Of a DNA stretch of 49,575 bases, positions 11,086-21,658 are shown one piece after another (the first letter of the stretch is position 1; the number at the start of each line of letters is the position of its first letter). Origin of the DNA: Gnetum montanum (lineage: Eukaryota; Streptophyta; Gnetopsida; Gnetales; Gnetaceae); NCBI GenBank assembly GCA_015680685.1, contig MNCI01011334.1, positions 3,563-53,137 of the forward strand. Reading direction: 5' to 3'. The notes under the pieces are model-generated. The model saw only the letters and a list, made by a program, of their open reading frames with translations, had not been told where the DNA came from and ran no database searches. Made by a program: the position numbers and the translations under genes.

Positions 11086-14000
11086 ATGAAAAGAGAAATG
11101 ACAAATTTTTTAATTCACTACATTTTTTCCAAGAACTTGCTAAGAAACAAGAGATGTATAGGATCAATACCTATTTTCCCAAATGGATTTTACTCTAAAA
11201 ATATATGTCATGATTTTTTACTTCTATATGGTGGAAATACTTTGGGGATGCACTATTCAAAAGTCTACAAGAAAAGTAGAAGTGCATATAACTGCTACCT
11301 TATCAAATCATTTTCTCATTAGTATTTTTCTCTCTAGAATTAGTTATTTCACATTTGAAAAACATAAGATTTTTCATACAAATGCTAATATGCTTACAAA
11401 ACCCAATGGAAAAAATATTTTAAAGTATTTATGAAATGCAAAAAGAAAAAAAAGACCCTATTGATGATATTAGTTAGGTTAACTAATTGTAATGAACTTC
11501 TTATAGATTGCATCTACCAAGAGTTCTCAAACATTACGCTATATGGTTTGGAAAGCAATTGGACAAGCATAAGCATCAAGTTCAAACAGATCTTATAGAA
11601 TCTATCAAGAAAATATAAATATAATCCTTTTAATTTTAAAACTCAGAAATCCTTGACTAAATTTTCTTATGTTAACAAAGTTGGAATGCTTTTAAAGGTA
11701 AAAATGCTCTCACTAAAAGTTACATGGATTGGTTAAAAATTATAAATAAATCTTGCAAGAAAATTTTAAAGTTTTTAAAAGGCAAGGGTCAAGTACCTAA
11801 ATTGGAATCAATTTATATATATGATTACATAATTAAATATCCTAATACTATTAATAGCTATTTAGCAAATCATTTTATTTCTAGTTTTTCTTTTGAAGAT
11901 TTTAGGAAGAAATCCTTCCTAGCCTCTAGTACACATATCCTCATCTTATAAAAAAATTACATTAAAGTATTCTTAAAGTAGAAATTATAATAGAAGAAAT
12001 CAAAGTAACATCCTTTAGTTCAGTAGATTTTAAATTTCTAGGTTTTGATGATTTTCTACCTGAATTTTTTAAGAAACATTAGGACATTATTGGAGATTAT
12101 CTCTTTCATGGTTTTTAACAAGCTATTAAAAAAGTTTCTTTTAGTAAAAATATTAATAAACATATAATTCATATTCTTTCTAAGAATGGAGATCTTTAAC
12201 ATATTGATAATTGAAGGCCTATTACTCTTTTAAACAATACTTATAAAATCTTAGCTAAATGCATAGCTTGCCAAATTTAACATGTTATCAAAAATATTAT
12301 TAGACTTTAGTAGACTAGTTTTGTTAAAGGTAAGAATTTCTTAATAATGTTATTATAGATTGGGAGAAAATATAGTGGACTTCTAATACAAACCAAGACA
12401 TTGCTTTTATTAAGTTATATTATGTCAAAATTTAGGACAAGATTGAATGAAATTTCATTATTTCTTATCTCTATAAATTGAAATTTGATGATTATTTTAT
12501 TTTTCTTATTCATATCCTATTCACTAGTGCTAATGCTCAAGTTTCTACTAATTTTGATTTAAGTTCTTACTTCTCTCTTCAACAATCAATTTATCAAGGT
12601 TATCCTCTAACTTCTTATCCTTATTATTATTATTACTAACTTTCTTTTGCATAATCTACATTATGGTCTATAAAGAAATATCTATAAGGGAATTTCAATT
12701 AATGATCAAGGTATGTAATTATATAACATGCACTTTGCAAAAGATTCTTTTTTATTATCAATACTATTTTAGCTAAAGTGAACAATTACTTCATGTTATC
12801 TAGCTCTTGGAATAATTCGTAAAAAAATTTTATTTCTTGTAATGATAATGTTATTGATTGGATTACTCTCGAGTCTTAGAAAGTCTTGAAAAGAGATTTT
12901 GTCTTCAAAAATTTTAGAGATACCTTTTTCTTTTGAGCCTAATCTTACTATTTTACATAATTATATAATTGATAAAATTCAAAAGCTTGATAAATAGAAA
13001 GAGAAAAAGTTCATCTTTGTTGACAAAGTTTTAGTTATTAAGCAAATACTTTAATTAATTTATGTTTATTAGTCAATTTATTAGACTCCTTTAAAACTTC
13101 TTATGGTAAAATTAATTGTATTATCCATTAGTTACTTTGATCTTCTAAGCAACATAGAAAAGGTTTTTCTAGAGGTACTTGAGATATTTGCACAAGTAGC
13201 AAGAAACATGGAGGACTTGGCCTCATTAATTATTATAACCAGGACGTTTCACTTATTGTAACATTGATTACAAAGTGCATTAATGAAAAAGATGTTTGGA
13301 TGCTCATTCTAAAAAATAGACTTATGCAAGAAAAATCTAAGAATGATAATAATTAGTCATTTAATAACTTTCATTACTATCTTCTTTTTTCTCATGCCTT
13401 TTTTTATTTTTGGTTCTTCAATTCTCAAACAAATTTGGAAGACATGGTGAAAGCTTTGTAATTATTGAAATTATAATAATATTCAATTTTAGAAGATATC
13501 CTTACGTAAATTAGCCTATAGTACCTTCTTTTTAATAAAGGAACTTGGACTACTAATTCATCTACATTGTGTACCACCTAAAGCAAATTTGGTATCATTA
13601 TAGTTTCGTATCTACATATGCATGATAGATCAATTACAAAGAATGAATCTTCTAGCCTCTATGGTTTAAATAGAAAGAGAAAAAAGAATTTTGAAAAAAT
13701 TAATTGCTAATCTTAAAAATTTATTTAAATTTAACAATAGTTTGTATTAGGCTATTCTAGATGTTTTTTGGAAGGATGGTAGATTTATTTTTTCTTTTAA
13801 TTCAAAAGTTGCTTATAATATTATTACAAATAATTTATTCATAACAAATTTAATAATTCTTAGAAAATATAATTATCATCATACTTTTGAATGAAAATAA
13901 TAAAAGATATTTGGAGAGATCTTACTTTTTCAAAAATTCATATTTTTTATGGTGTCTTATTCATCAATTTTTTCCTATTAGAAATCATTTTAAATATATG

Positions 14001-14260
14001 AGAAATGTTTTTTCTTAATGTCCTCTTTGTAAAAGTGAAGACTCATTTTTTCATATTTTTTAGTGTCATATTTCTCAACATGTATGGAAATGGACATCTA
14101 GAATTTATAACAACTTTCAACCAAGCATCAATGAAGTCATTCTTAGTAATTAGCCTTCTTTGTCTACTTTTTCTTTTCATATTTAAAAATGTATTCAACC
14201 ACTTGTTATCTACTCTATTTTAAAGCTTCTATGTGCAATTATTTTCCTATAATAAGAACG
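11086..14260 (+). pseudogene. LINE (non-LTR) reverse transcriptase relic
   Basis: ORF2-type protein of a plant L1-like LINE. The RT starts near 12050 with 'FLPEFFKKH' (the DGF..EFFK region) and 'HIIHILSKNGDL' (about 12160-12199, the LIPK block). Then come 'RPITLLNNTYKILAKCIA' (12214-12267), a degraded FDKAYD region near 12390, and 'QQSIYQGYPLTSYPYYYY' (about 12578-12640, the RQGCPLSPYLF block). 'MHFAKDSFLL' (about 12729-12758) stands where the catalytic ADD box should be, and it lacks the second Asp. 'KKHGGLGLINYYNQD' (13203-13247) is the C-terminal GGLG block. A zf-RVT zinc domain ends the protein: 'CPLCKSEDSFFHIF', stop, 'CHISQHVWKW' from 14019 onward. Open stretches at 11086-11434 and 11724-11951 precede the RT, but I could not identify an APE endonuclease in them. 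There are dozens of stops, several at Trp positions. Confidence 0.8.
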
Positions 14261-14735
14261 TAACTATAACCTCTCTTCAAGATTCAAATAACAAATTCTC
14301 AAACATGTCACCCTTTAGATACAACTTCAAGTAAAAAAGCTCCTAATGAAAGCTAAACAGTCATTTTGTTTTCTATAATATTAATTTCTTTTTGTTTTGG
14401 AGGCTCAAGAATAGAAAGCTTTTAGTTTTTGTTGCTATTTATTCTTCATTTCTAATGGATGTATTCTTTTATCGTTAGATAGAGTTTTCTCTTTGCTTTT
14501 ACAAGGAGTCTTTTAGTAAGAAGTGAAAACTCATGAGCATGTATTTGAATAAGGGTAATTTCTAATCCTTTTTCTACCTTAGAGGAGAGGCTTTTGAGGA
14601 TTAATTTTGAGGATGAAAAACTAAAAAGACATTCCCAAAATCATTGACAATTTTATTTAGATTCTCTTTTTAATGATATGATGTACTCTAAATATTTTAA
14701 TAATATTATTTATTTTTTGGTGTTTGACATCCCTG

Positions 14736-14935
14736 TTAACTATACTTAATCATATACATTAAGGATCACTACAAGTATAGTTGGGAAGAAATTCATTAGA
14801 GAAAACTATCTCGAATCAAACTACTTTATTTCATAGATTATGACATAGTCTCTTATAACACTTATAGATTATCTGATTAGGTGTTGGGACTACTCTCTGA
14901 CTTATCATTGAATGTGATATCATAGATACGAATTT
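14736..14935 (+). repeat. Diverged direct repeat, copy A, with 10-bp hairpin
   Basis: Aligns by eye with 15493-15690: a hairpin near the start, then shared words GATTATGAC, TCTC, TAGAT and GGACTACT. The hairpin arms are AACTATACTT (14738-14747) and AAGTATAGTT (14773-14782), a perfect 10-bp inverted pair. Confidence 0.6.
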
Positions 14936-15492
14936 GTAGTTTCAACCTACCATGTTTATTGCACCATTTAGTAAGTAGTATAGTCAAACAATTATGGTTT
15001 GTTTTCATAGTATAATAATACCTAGTAAGTACCTCCAACATGAATCTAAGTTAATTATACATCTTATTCAAATGAATTGTACTTGGATACAATTAATGAA
15101 TGACAATAAATTAAGATTAATTCCTATTCATTGCAACACACTAATTTAAAATAGAATTTACTTTCATTGCTATTTAATTTTAAATGCACTTAGCTTAATA
15201 TTTACATTTTCATATAAATTAATCATTGGTAAAATGAATGTAACCCATTTCTAATAGTAACATGTATTCATTTAATAATCCAAACAATGTTATTATTTTA
15301 GTTCATCGAGTGATATAATGTTTGGTAATCTCAGTAGTGGGTATGTATGTTCAAGACCTATACATTAGATTGGGAATTAGACATTTATTGCCTTAGGCTA
15401 GTCTAGGATTTAATTTTATTATTAATTACATTAAATCATTTTTATTATTAATCAATTTAGTTTAAGGTCCTAACAACATCATTGTCATTCAC

Positions 15493-15690
15493 CTCAGCTA
15501 TACTTAACCATATGCATGAAGATCCAACATGAGTATAGCTGTGAAAATAAAAACCTATGATATCATATTTAAATATTTGGATACTTTGCTAGTCTCATTC
15601 ATGGATTATGACTCAATCTCTCATGATGCTTGTAGATCATACTGTTAACTATAAGGACTACTTTGCAATTCATCATGAATTCATTTTACA
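15493..15690 (+). repeat. Diverged direct repeat, copy B, with 10-bp hairpin
   Basis: Second copy, about 755 bp downstream of copy A. Arms CAGCTATACT (15495-15504) and AGTATAGCTG (15532-15541) pair perfectly. Relative to copy A, an A-T pair has become G-C on both sides of the stem. The 755-bp spacing would fit a very short LTR element or two independent copies of a small repeat; no LTR ends are clear. Confidence 0.6.
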
Positions 15691-16198
15691 TTTAAATAAA
15701 GCAAATGTATAAAATGTTTTGCAAATTCATACTATGAGAAGAGGTCATATCATTTTCTAGGAAGGTCAAATCATACAATCTACTTAGTTACTTCTCTTTC
15801 ATTAGAATTAGTTTGTCTTATCATTACTAGTCAAAAATAGCCTTCTTTTAACAAATAGAACAAGTATGACTTTTTTTTGTCTTTTTTTGAATAATTTTAA
15901 TAATTCATGTGTCACTTAGTGCATTTAGTGGAAGAAATTTAAATTTAAATTATTATTAAGACACTTTGGTTAGCTTTGCCTTATCACTAGGGTTAATATC
16001 TTAAGATTAATCTTTTTTTAATCTTTTGATAAATACATGTTTATGTATTAACTTAAATTTTTTTTTTAGAATCTAGTTAAATGAGCATAGAGGATAGAAA
16101 AAAATGTTGTAAAAAATTCCAAGTTAGAAGAAGTAATATTTTTTAATATTTTAATATATTTTTTATTAATTTATTAATTTAATATAACATATCTATAT

Positions 16199-16758
16199 TG
16201 TAATGACCCCATTGCCAAATGATGTTGCTGCATAACGAAGATGGAGTCTCTTCATAATAAGTGTTATCATTATTGTAACAAGTCCCAAAAGGGAAGTTGT
16301 AATTAAGACTCAAAAAAGCATGTTGTAATAACAGACATGTCTTTTGAGGTGACCTTTGGGGATTTGAACTAAGGTTTTTATACCTAGGCATTAGAGGTCA
16401 TATCAGCATGGAGTTGCAGAGCCAATAAAGGTGAGTAACAAGTGCTAGATGAACTGGGACAAGAAGAGGACTAGCCATTCATTTTGGCCATTAATAGGTC
16501 TAACCATGGTTGTAGTGTTGGATTGTCTCTAAAGGATAGATACCAAATGAACACTCTCACAGCATGATCGAAATACACTATTCTACATCAATAAATCATT
16601 CTTCTCTTCTTTTTTTTCTTTTGCATTTTTCTTGCTATTTTCTTTACACTTAATGTCAAATGTTATATTTGATGTTTGCTACATTATCTTCTTATGCCTA
16701 ATGTCTAATATAATGTATATTTGATGTTTGCCATGACATCTGAGAATGGGATATCACC
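16199..16758 (+). repeat. E1 5' LTR
   Basis: Aligns along its whole length with 20585-21152. Shared landmarks: CTGCATAACGAAGATGG-type start, 'TTTTATACCTAGGCATTAG' (TATA-like, about 16376), 'CTAACCATGG', 'CACTCTCACAGCATGAT', a pyrimidine-rich stretch after 'CATCAATAAA', and a 3' end GGGATATCACC where the terminal A has become C. The CATCAATAAA word near 16585 could be the polyadenylation region. Confidence 0.88.
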
Positions 16759-16760
16759 TT

Positions 16761-16775
16761 TGGTTTTGGAGAAAA
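16761..16775 (+). promoter_or_regulatory. Candidate primer-binding site of E1
   Basis: TGGTTTTGGAGA starts 2 bases after the 5' LTR and keeps most of the usual TGGTATCAGAG complement of initiator-Met tRNA. The position is right; the sequence is decayed. Confidence 0.5.
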
Positions 16776-17915
16776 ACACAATCCAAGGACCATTCAAGAC
16801 CATAGGTCGACTATAACCTGATGATGAACCATAGAGCCATGAGCTATGAAGAATCATGGACCACTAATAGATGTGCCACATGTTTGAGATGATCTATGTA
16901 AGCCAAAAGATACCATTCCATTGATTTCATGAACAATGGATCAGGCATCTACAATAGACATAAATCCCACCAACTGATATCATTGATTAAGGAAGATGTG
17001 ATTACATCTCATCCAAATTCATCAATTGTAGAAATGGTGTTAAGACAAAGATACACTAGTCCAAGCAACTCTTACCCATTTTAATACTACAAATATTAAT
17101 TGATTAATATCATTGTCAAGTTTAAGGCTGGTAACCATGACCCAAGTTGATCTTATCTCCTTTAGAACTTAGTGTCCAAAGCACCTAACCCTTGTAACTT
17201 GGCATTATTCATCTCACCTAAGACATATGCATTGGTAAGCTTAAGGGATTCAATCTAGCCATAAGATCATCTCATTTCTACTTAACCAATAAGGATTATT
17301 ACCATGGGATCTAAAGCGAAGCTAGTGATGTTGTCATTATCTTCTCCTTAGTACCTAGTATAAAGGATAGATCTATATCATTTACAAAATTGTATGATAT
17401 AATTGTCACATGCTTATCTAAGGGTCAATATATATTAGTTATAATTGAAACCAAGTTATCATAGAAGATCTTTAGTTACTCATATGTCAACCTAGTATTG
17501 TTAATTCAACAAGATAGGTTATTTTGGTCCACTTAATTCTTAAAATTCCAACTTTATTTTTGTACCCTAAGACCATGTCCAATGCGTAGCACTCTTCAAA
17601 ATGATTTTAACCGTGCAAATTTCATTCCAATCAAACTTATGATTTGGAGGATATTATCATTTTAATTTTCTTGTATTATAAAACTAATAAATTATTAAAT
17701 TATTTATTTAAAAAATGTCAAAATTTTTAGGGTCCTAAATCAAACCCAAAATCATCATTTACCCAACCCAAATGGAACTCACACCATGTCATCAACCAAA
17801 CCACCATGTCAATTGCTAAGACAAGGTAAAATAAAATAATATTAAAAAGTTACAAAATAAAAATAAAAATTTGATATTAGCATTTTGGGGCTTGGAATTG
17901 AACCGAAGACATAAA
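16776..17915. other. E1 internal AT-rich segment, no coding content
   Basis: About 1.1 kb with no open frame or domain. It ends at the single N at 17916. Just before the N, a minus-strand GGTTCAATTCC resembles a tRNA/SINE B box (about 17889-17903), but no tRNA fold or A box accompanies it. Confidence 0.4.
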
Positions 17916-17916
17916 N

Positions 17917-18850
17917 AATTATAGAGGGCTGCAAGGACCCTGCATGGGGCCGCGTGGGCATGCACAGGGCGACGCCGCCCCGGATTATGCGTGGGCTTAT
18001 AGGTTTAGGGCTGTGCAGCCCTGGGGCCGTGCAGGCCCATGTAATGGTTATGAGTGATGTAATGAGAAATGCATGGTGGAAAGTGGACACCCGCGTTGGA
18101 TACCCGTCCCTTAAGAAAAGGAAAAGAAAAAGCGCAATGGTCAAAACCAAAAAGAAAGACAACAAAAGAACAGAGTGCAATGGAACGAAAGAATGACGTG
18201 CTTATGCTGCCACCATTTTCTTGTGTCCTGGCATTGTGTTCAGAGGTAAGCAGGGGCATGTATTCAACAATGGCATTCTGCAATTCAGAGTGAGGTGCTT
18301 AATTTTCTTGTATCTGTTCTTCTTCCAATATCCGGTAGTCCTCCAGCATCCCCTCTGGAGCACAGAGAACCTAGACTCGTTATTTAGCCTAACTCTTTCG
18401 TAGTTGAACCTCGCTGACATCCCTCCTCTGCCTGCGCCTTCCCTGCCAAAGCTCTTGTTGCCATGTCGCTTGCTCCGCCATCAACTGGTCTGCGCCCCCG
18501 CATGTGCGGCTTCGGTTGGCGCGCCAGCACGAAGCAGGGGATGCACGAGATCTGACGCGTGGCATTGTCGATGCAGGCGGAGGCTGAAGTCTCCATGTGG
18601 ACGTGGAAGCGCTCAGCCGGTGCTGCCAAAGCGGAAAATAAAATAAATAAAAGGAAAGAAATAAATAAAATAAATTTTATTAGGGCACCGGCCAGCCGCA
18701 CCCCTGCATGGCAGGATCGCAAGGCCCGGCCAGGCCACGCAGCGTTGTGGTCCGCCTGTCCATGTCAGTGATCGCCGTGATGGCTAAAACTACCGCCGTT
18801 TTATCCGTATGCACCGCCACCGTCCTCCCACGCTGCCGCCGCTCTTCTGC
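17917..18850. other. GC- and CpG-rich island inside E1
   Basis: A sharp change of composition: G+C rises far above the window's average and CG dinucleotides are dense (for example GGGCGACGCCGCCCCGG at 17967-17983 and GGCGCGCCAGCACGAAG at 18518-18534). An A-rich patch at 18637-18680 divides it. Several overlapping open frames exist on both strands (17954-18196, 18384-18722, 18404-18646), but none has a recognisable domain and they look like a by-product of high GC. It could be the 5' flank or leader of the captured gene (it runs straight into GCCGCCATGGCTGC, a good plant start context at 18855), a younger insertion, or a misjoin at the N. Confidence 0.5.
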
Positions 18851-18854
18851 CGCC

Positions 18855-20125
18855 ATGGCTGCTCCCCACTCAGAATCAATTACTGAATTAGTTGGTGAAC
18901 CAGAATGGTTAAAAAGATGTATATCAATTTGTCTTCCAATCGAAAGCATGCTACAAAACATGAAGAGTCGTAATCTTATTCCAACAAGGTGTATGATAGT
19001 CATAAAGAGTAATGGCCTAGAAGAGAATCCAAGAATGAAAATGAAAGTTGCAACATATAATGTGCTCGCAAGATCCCTAGCCAGTGAGAGACAACATCTA
19101 CTTTGTCCACCTTAGGCCTTGGATTAGCATCAATATCGATACCCCTCCATCTTAGTAGAGTTACAAGATTTAGATGCTAATGTTTGGTGCCTACAAAAAG
19201 TCTTGCAATGGGAATTTCTATACGAATTTGAACTAGATATGGGGAAATGGGATACAGAGGTATTAATAAGCAAAAAGGTTTTTGTAGAAGTTCTTCTTTC
19301 AAGCCATATAGATTACCCTAAACCCTAAATCACAACATAGATGGTTACACAATCTTTTGCAAAGAAGCCAAATTTGAATTGGTACAAATATTTGAATGAA
19401 GTTCAAAAGTTATGATTTTAAAAAATCCTAAAACTTCAAATCATGAGAAAGAAATAATGGTCAAAGCTCCATAGAGCCATATAGCCTTGGCATTGATACT
19501 AAAAATCAAGTTATTTGGAAGATATGTATGCATAGTTTTTACACATTTAATTGTCATATCAACATGTCTAGATGTTAGATTGTGCAAGAGGCATACTTGA
19601 TTAAGCAAATAGAGAAAAGTTTAAAGAATAAGTTATTTTTAAGACATACTAATCTGGTGTCATTTGTCCTTTGTGGAGACTTTAATGCAAAAGTTGGAAG
19701 TAGTATTTATTAATTTTTAAAATATGGATATGTAAAGGAATCCTTGGAAGATGAACCCGATTGAAGAAGATGTTCCAATTAATTCAACATGAAATCCCAT
19801 TGGCCAGTGCATATTCTACTTACTTTGAATTTTTAATAGATAAACCAAATCACAAAATTCACAAACAAAAGATGTTAATGGATAGTACTCATCAAGAACC
19901 ACAATTCAATAATTACTCTACCATGATCAATGAAAATGAGTTAACAACGTTCTTCATTAAGAGATTGAATTATATTTGGTACGATGTTTGATTCTTCCAA
20001 GTTACCAGGTTACTAGAATTAATTTCTAAAGAAGAAATTAAGAAGAATCAAGATTAAGCCTTTCCATGTCAAACAAGACCATCTAATCATATACCACTTA
20101 TGGCAAAATTACAACTATTTCCATT
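18855..20125 (+). pseudogene. Captured retrocopy of a CCR4/angel-type EEP-family nuclease gene
   Basis: Remnant of an endonuclease/exonuclease/phosphatase-superfamily gene related to CCR4, nocturnin and angel deadenylase-type proteins (known for mRNA poly(A) shortening or RNA processing). From an ATG in good context at 18855, the frame is open to 19115. The domain begins at 19040 with 'MKVATYNVLARSLASE', then CPP-stop-ALD-stop, where both stops (TAG) stand at positions that are Trp in the family. 'YPSILVELQDLDANVWCLQK' follows to 19199. Later frames give 'DGYTIFCKEAKFELV' (19340-19385), 'CGDFNAKVGS' (19672-19701), 'LPLASAYSTYFEF' (19798-19836), 'NYIWY' (19967-19981) and 'PSNHIPLMAK' (20079-20108). 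The metal-binding Glu of LQE is Lys and the catalytic Asp of SDH is Asn, both G-to-A changes; the GDFN box is intact. The span of about 420 codons is near the family's usual length, so it appears intronless. It has many stops and frameshifts and is non-functional. Confidence 0.85.
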
Positions 20126-20584
20126 AATTTCTACAGTTGATCAAGATATTGAAGTATCTTAACCTTACTTTTATTTATGATTTTTATAATCTTCTTTATT
20201 ATATATATATATATATATTAATTCTATAAGTAAAATATCTAAGGTAATGGAAGTTGGGAATAAAAGATTTGCCCTTCCTTCACTTGGGTAACCAAATATA
20301 AGTTGCACTTTTTATGTCCCTAGTTAAGACTTGTGATTAGTGGTTGGTATATCTTTATTTCAATTTTTATTATTTTCTTAGAAAATTAGGTAACTTTGGA
20401 TAAAATAACATTTAATAATTATATAAATTCTTCTCATGTATGTCTTGTTTGTAGAATAAGCAAGAAACAACTTCAAGTTCAAAGGAGAAATCAAATTATT
20501 GGAGCATAAAAGAAGCATTGGAGCTAGAAAAAGATAGTGAACATGGACTCATTTGAGGATGGACAAAACCTAAGAGGGGTAGAT
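20126..20584 (+). other. E1 3' internal segment with (TA)n run and polypurine tract
   Basis: AT-rich DNA with a (TA)10 microsatellite at about 20199-20219. The last 130 bases read through as a polar, Ser/Lys/Glu-rich frame up to MDSFEDGQNLRG (20543-20578), which may be the tail of an original element ORF. The polypurine tract AAGAGGGGTAGAT (20572-20584) abuts the 3' LTR. Confidence 0.55.
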
Positions 20585-21152
20585 TGTGATGTCCCATTTC
20601 CAAATAATGCTACTACATAACGAAAATGGAGCCTCTTCATAACAAGTGTTATCGTTATCGTAACAAGACCCAAAAGGGGATTTGTAATTAAGACCTGAAA
20701 GGGCATGTTGTAATAACAAACATGTCTCTTGAGGTAGCCTTTGGGGCTTTGACCTAAGGTATTTATACCTAGGCATTAGATGTCATATTACCATGGAGTT
20801 TCGAAGCTGGTAAAGGTGAGAAAAAATTGCTAGATGAAGTGGGATAAGAAGGGGACTAACCATCTCTTTTGGTAGTGATAGGCCTAACCATGGTGGTAGT
20901 GCTAGATTGCCTCTAAGTAATAGATACCAAAGGAAGAAAACCCCAAGGAACACTCTCAGAGCATGATTCAGATACACTATTCCACATCAATAAAGTGTTC
21001 TTCTCTTTTTCCTTCTCCATTTTTCTTGTTATTTTCTTTGTGTAATGTTGAATGTTACATATATTTGATGTTTGCTACATTATCATCTTATGTCTAATGT
21101 CTATAAATGTTTATTTTATGTTTTCCATGACATCTAGGAATGAGATATCACA
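20585..21152 (+). repeat. E1 3' LTR
   Basis: 568 bp, from TGTGATGTCCC to GAGATATCACA, so the terminal inverted repeat is well kept. It aligns with 16199-16758 and has one extra stretch of about 10 bases (near 20930-20945). The TATA-like 'ATTTATACCTAGGC' sits at about 20759. Confidence 0.88.
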
Positions 21153-21319
21153 TATATATAAACTCATAAAGGCTCTATGTACAACCTAAGAGATGTTATG
21201 GTCAACATCTAGTCTCCGAAACATGTGTTACATGTAAATGTGACAATAAAGAAAATACAAAAATGTAATACTTTGATTTTTGGAACTTGTAACCTTTACT
21301 TTGTTGTATATACTTTGAT

Positions 21320-21592
21320 GTTTGATGTTTTTGGATTTTTTTGTCAAATTTGATAAAGCATTAACATTTTAAGCCTACACACATTGGCATAAATGAAATT
21401 CCAACTTGTGAGCTATAAATTTCAATTTAAACATTAAAAAATATATAAATTTTACTAGAACAAGGCCACAAGGTATGATTTTTAATAGGAAATAAGGTAA
21501 TTATTTCTTCCTTTGAATTCCTATCAAATTACAATGTAAATTTGGCTTTAAGGCTTTTTATGCTTAACATGAATTTTCTGTAAGGTGTTTCA
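21320..21592 (-). repeat. E2 3' LTR (truncated)
   Basis: Aligns with 32822-33094 in direct orientation; shared words include AATTCCAACTTGTG, GCTATAAATTTCA, 'ATCAAATTACAATGTAAATT' and TTTTTATGCTTAACATGAAT. The homology fades left of about 21320; E1 ends at 21152, so the rest of the LTR may have been lost around that insertion. Confidence 0.75.
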
Positions 21593-21658
21593 TTGGTTCC
21601 TCTTTGTTGATATTTGGAGGATTAACCCAAGAGATATCAACAAAGAATATGAAACACC
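21584..21658. repeat. Imperfect inverted repeat at the E2 3' LTR edge
   Basis: Left arm from 21584 (GGTGTTTCAT) to 21613 (TTTGTTGATAT) and right arm from 21633 (GATATCAACAAAG) to 21658 (ATGAAACACC) pair over about 24 bases, around a loop of about 20. The left arm contains the LTR terminus and purine tract, so the hairpin straddles the LTR boundary. Confidence 0.7.

Larger units (their letters stand above)
14261..16193. other. Unassigned AT-rich region holding a diverged repeat pair
   Basis: No gene recognised. The first 450 bases could be the LINE 3' tail, but no poly(A) end is clear. The only structure seen is the repeat pair given separately. The last 100 bases before E1 are nearly pure A/T. 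Confidence 0.4.
16199..21152 (+). mobile_element. E1: complete non-autonomous LTR retrotransposon with captured nuclease gene
   Basis: A 4.95-kb element with paired LTRs (16199-16758 and 20585-21152), each with TG and a terminal inverted GAT..ATC pattern (TGTGATGTCCC start and GATATCACA end in the better copy). A decayed iMet-type primer site begins 2 bases after LTR1 (TGGTTTTGGAGA, 16761). A polypurine tract, AAGAGGGGTAGAT, ends directly at LTR2. The flanks TATAT (16194-16198) and TATAT (21153-21157) match as a 5-bp target duplication, though the word is AT-simple. The internal part has no gag or pol that I can see. It holds 1.1 kb of AT-rich sequence, a GC/CpG-rich island and a retrocopy of a CCR4/angel-type nuclease gene in the same sense as the LTRs. 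LTRs differ at many positions, so the insertion is old. A single N at 17916 leaves the internal continuity partly uncertain. Confidence 0.85.

Noticed and set aside
11086-11951. Possible APE endonuclease of the LINE
   Set aside because: Position is right, but no catalytic motif (N, E, D, SDH) could be placed.
17880-17916. Minus-strand GGTTCAATTCC resembling a tRNA or SINE B box
   Set aside because: No A box at the right distance, no cloverleaf arms, and the sequence is interrupted by the N.
17842-18771. Several overlapping open frames of 60-112 codons in the GC-rich island on both strands
   Set aside because: Open on both strands at once, no domain, codon use explained by high GC; treated as composition effect.
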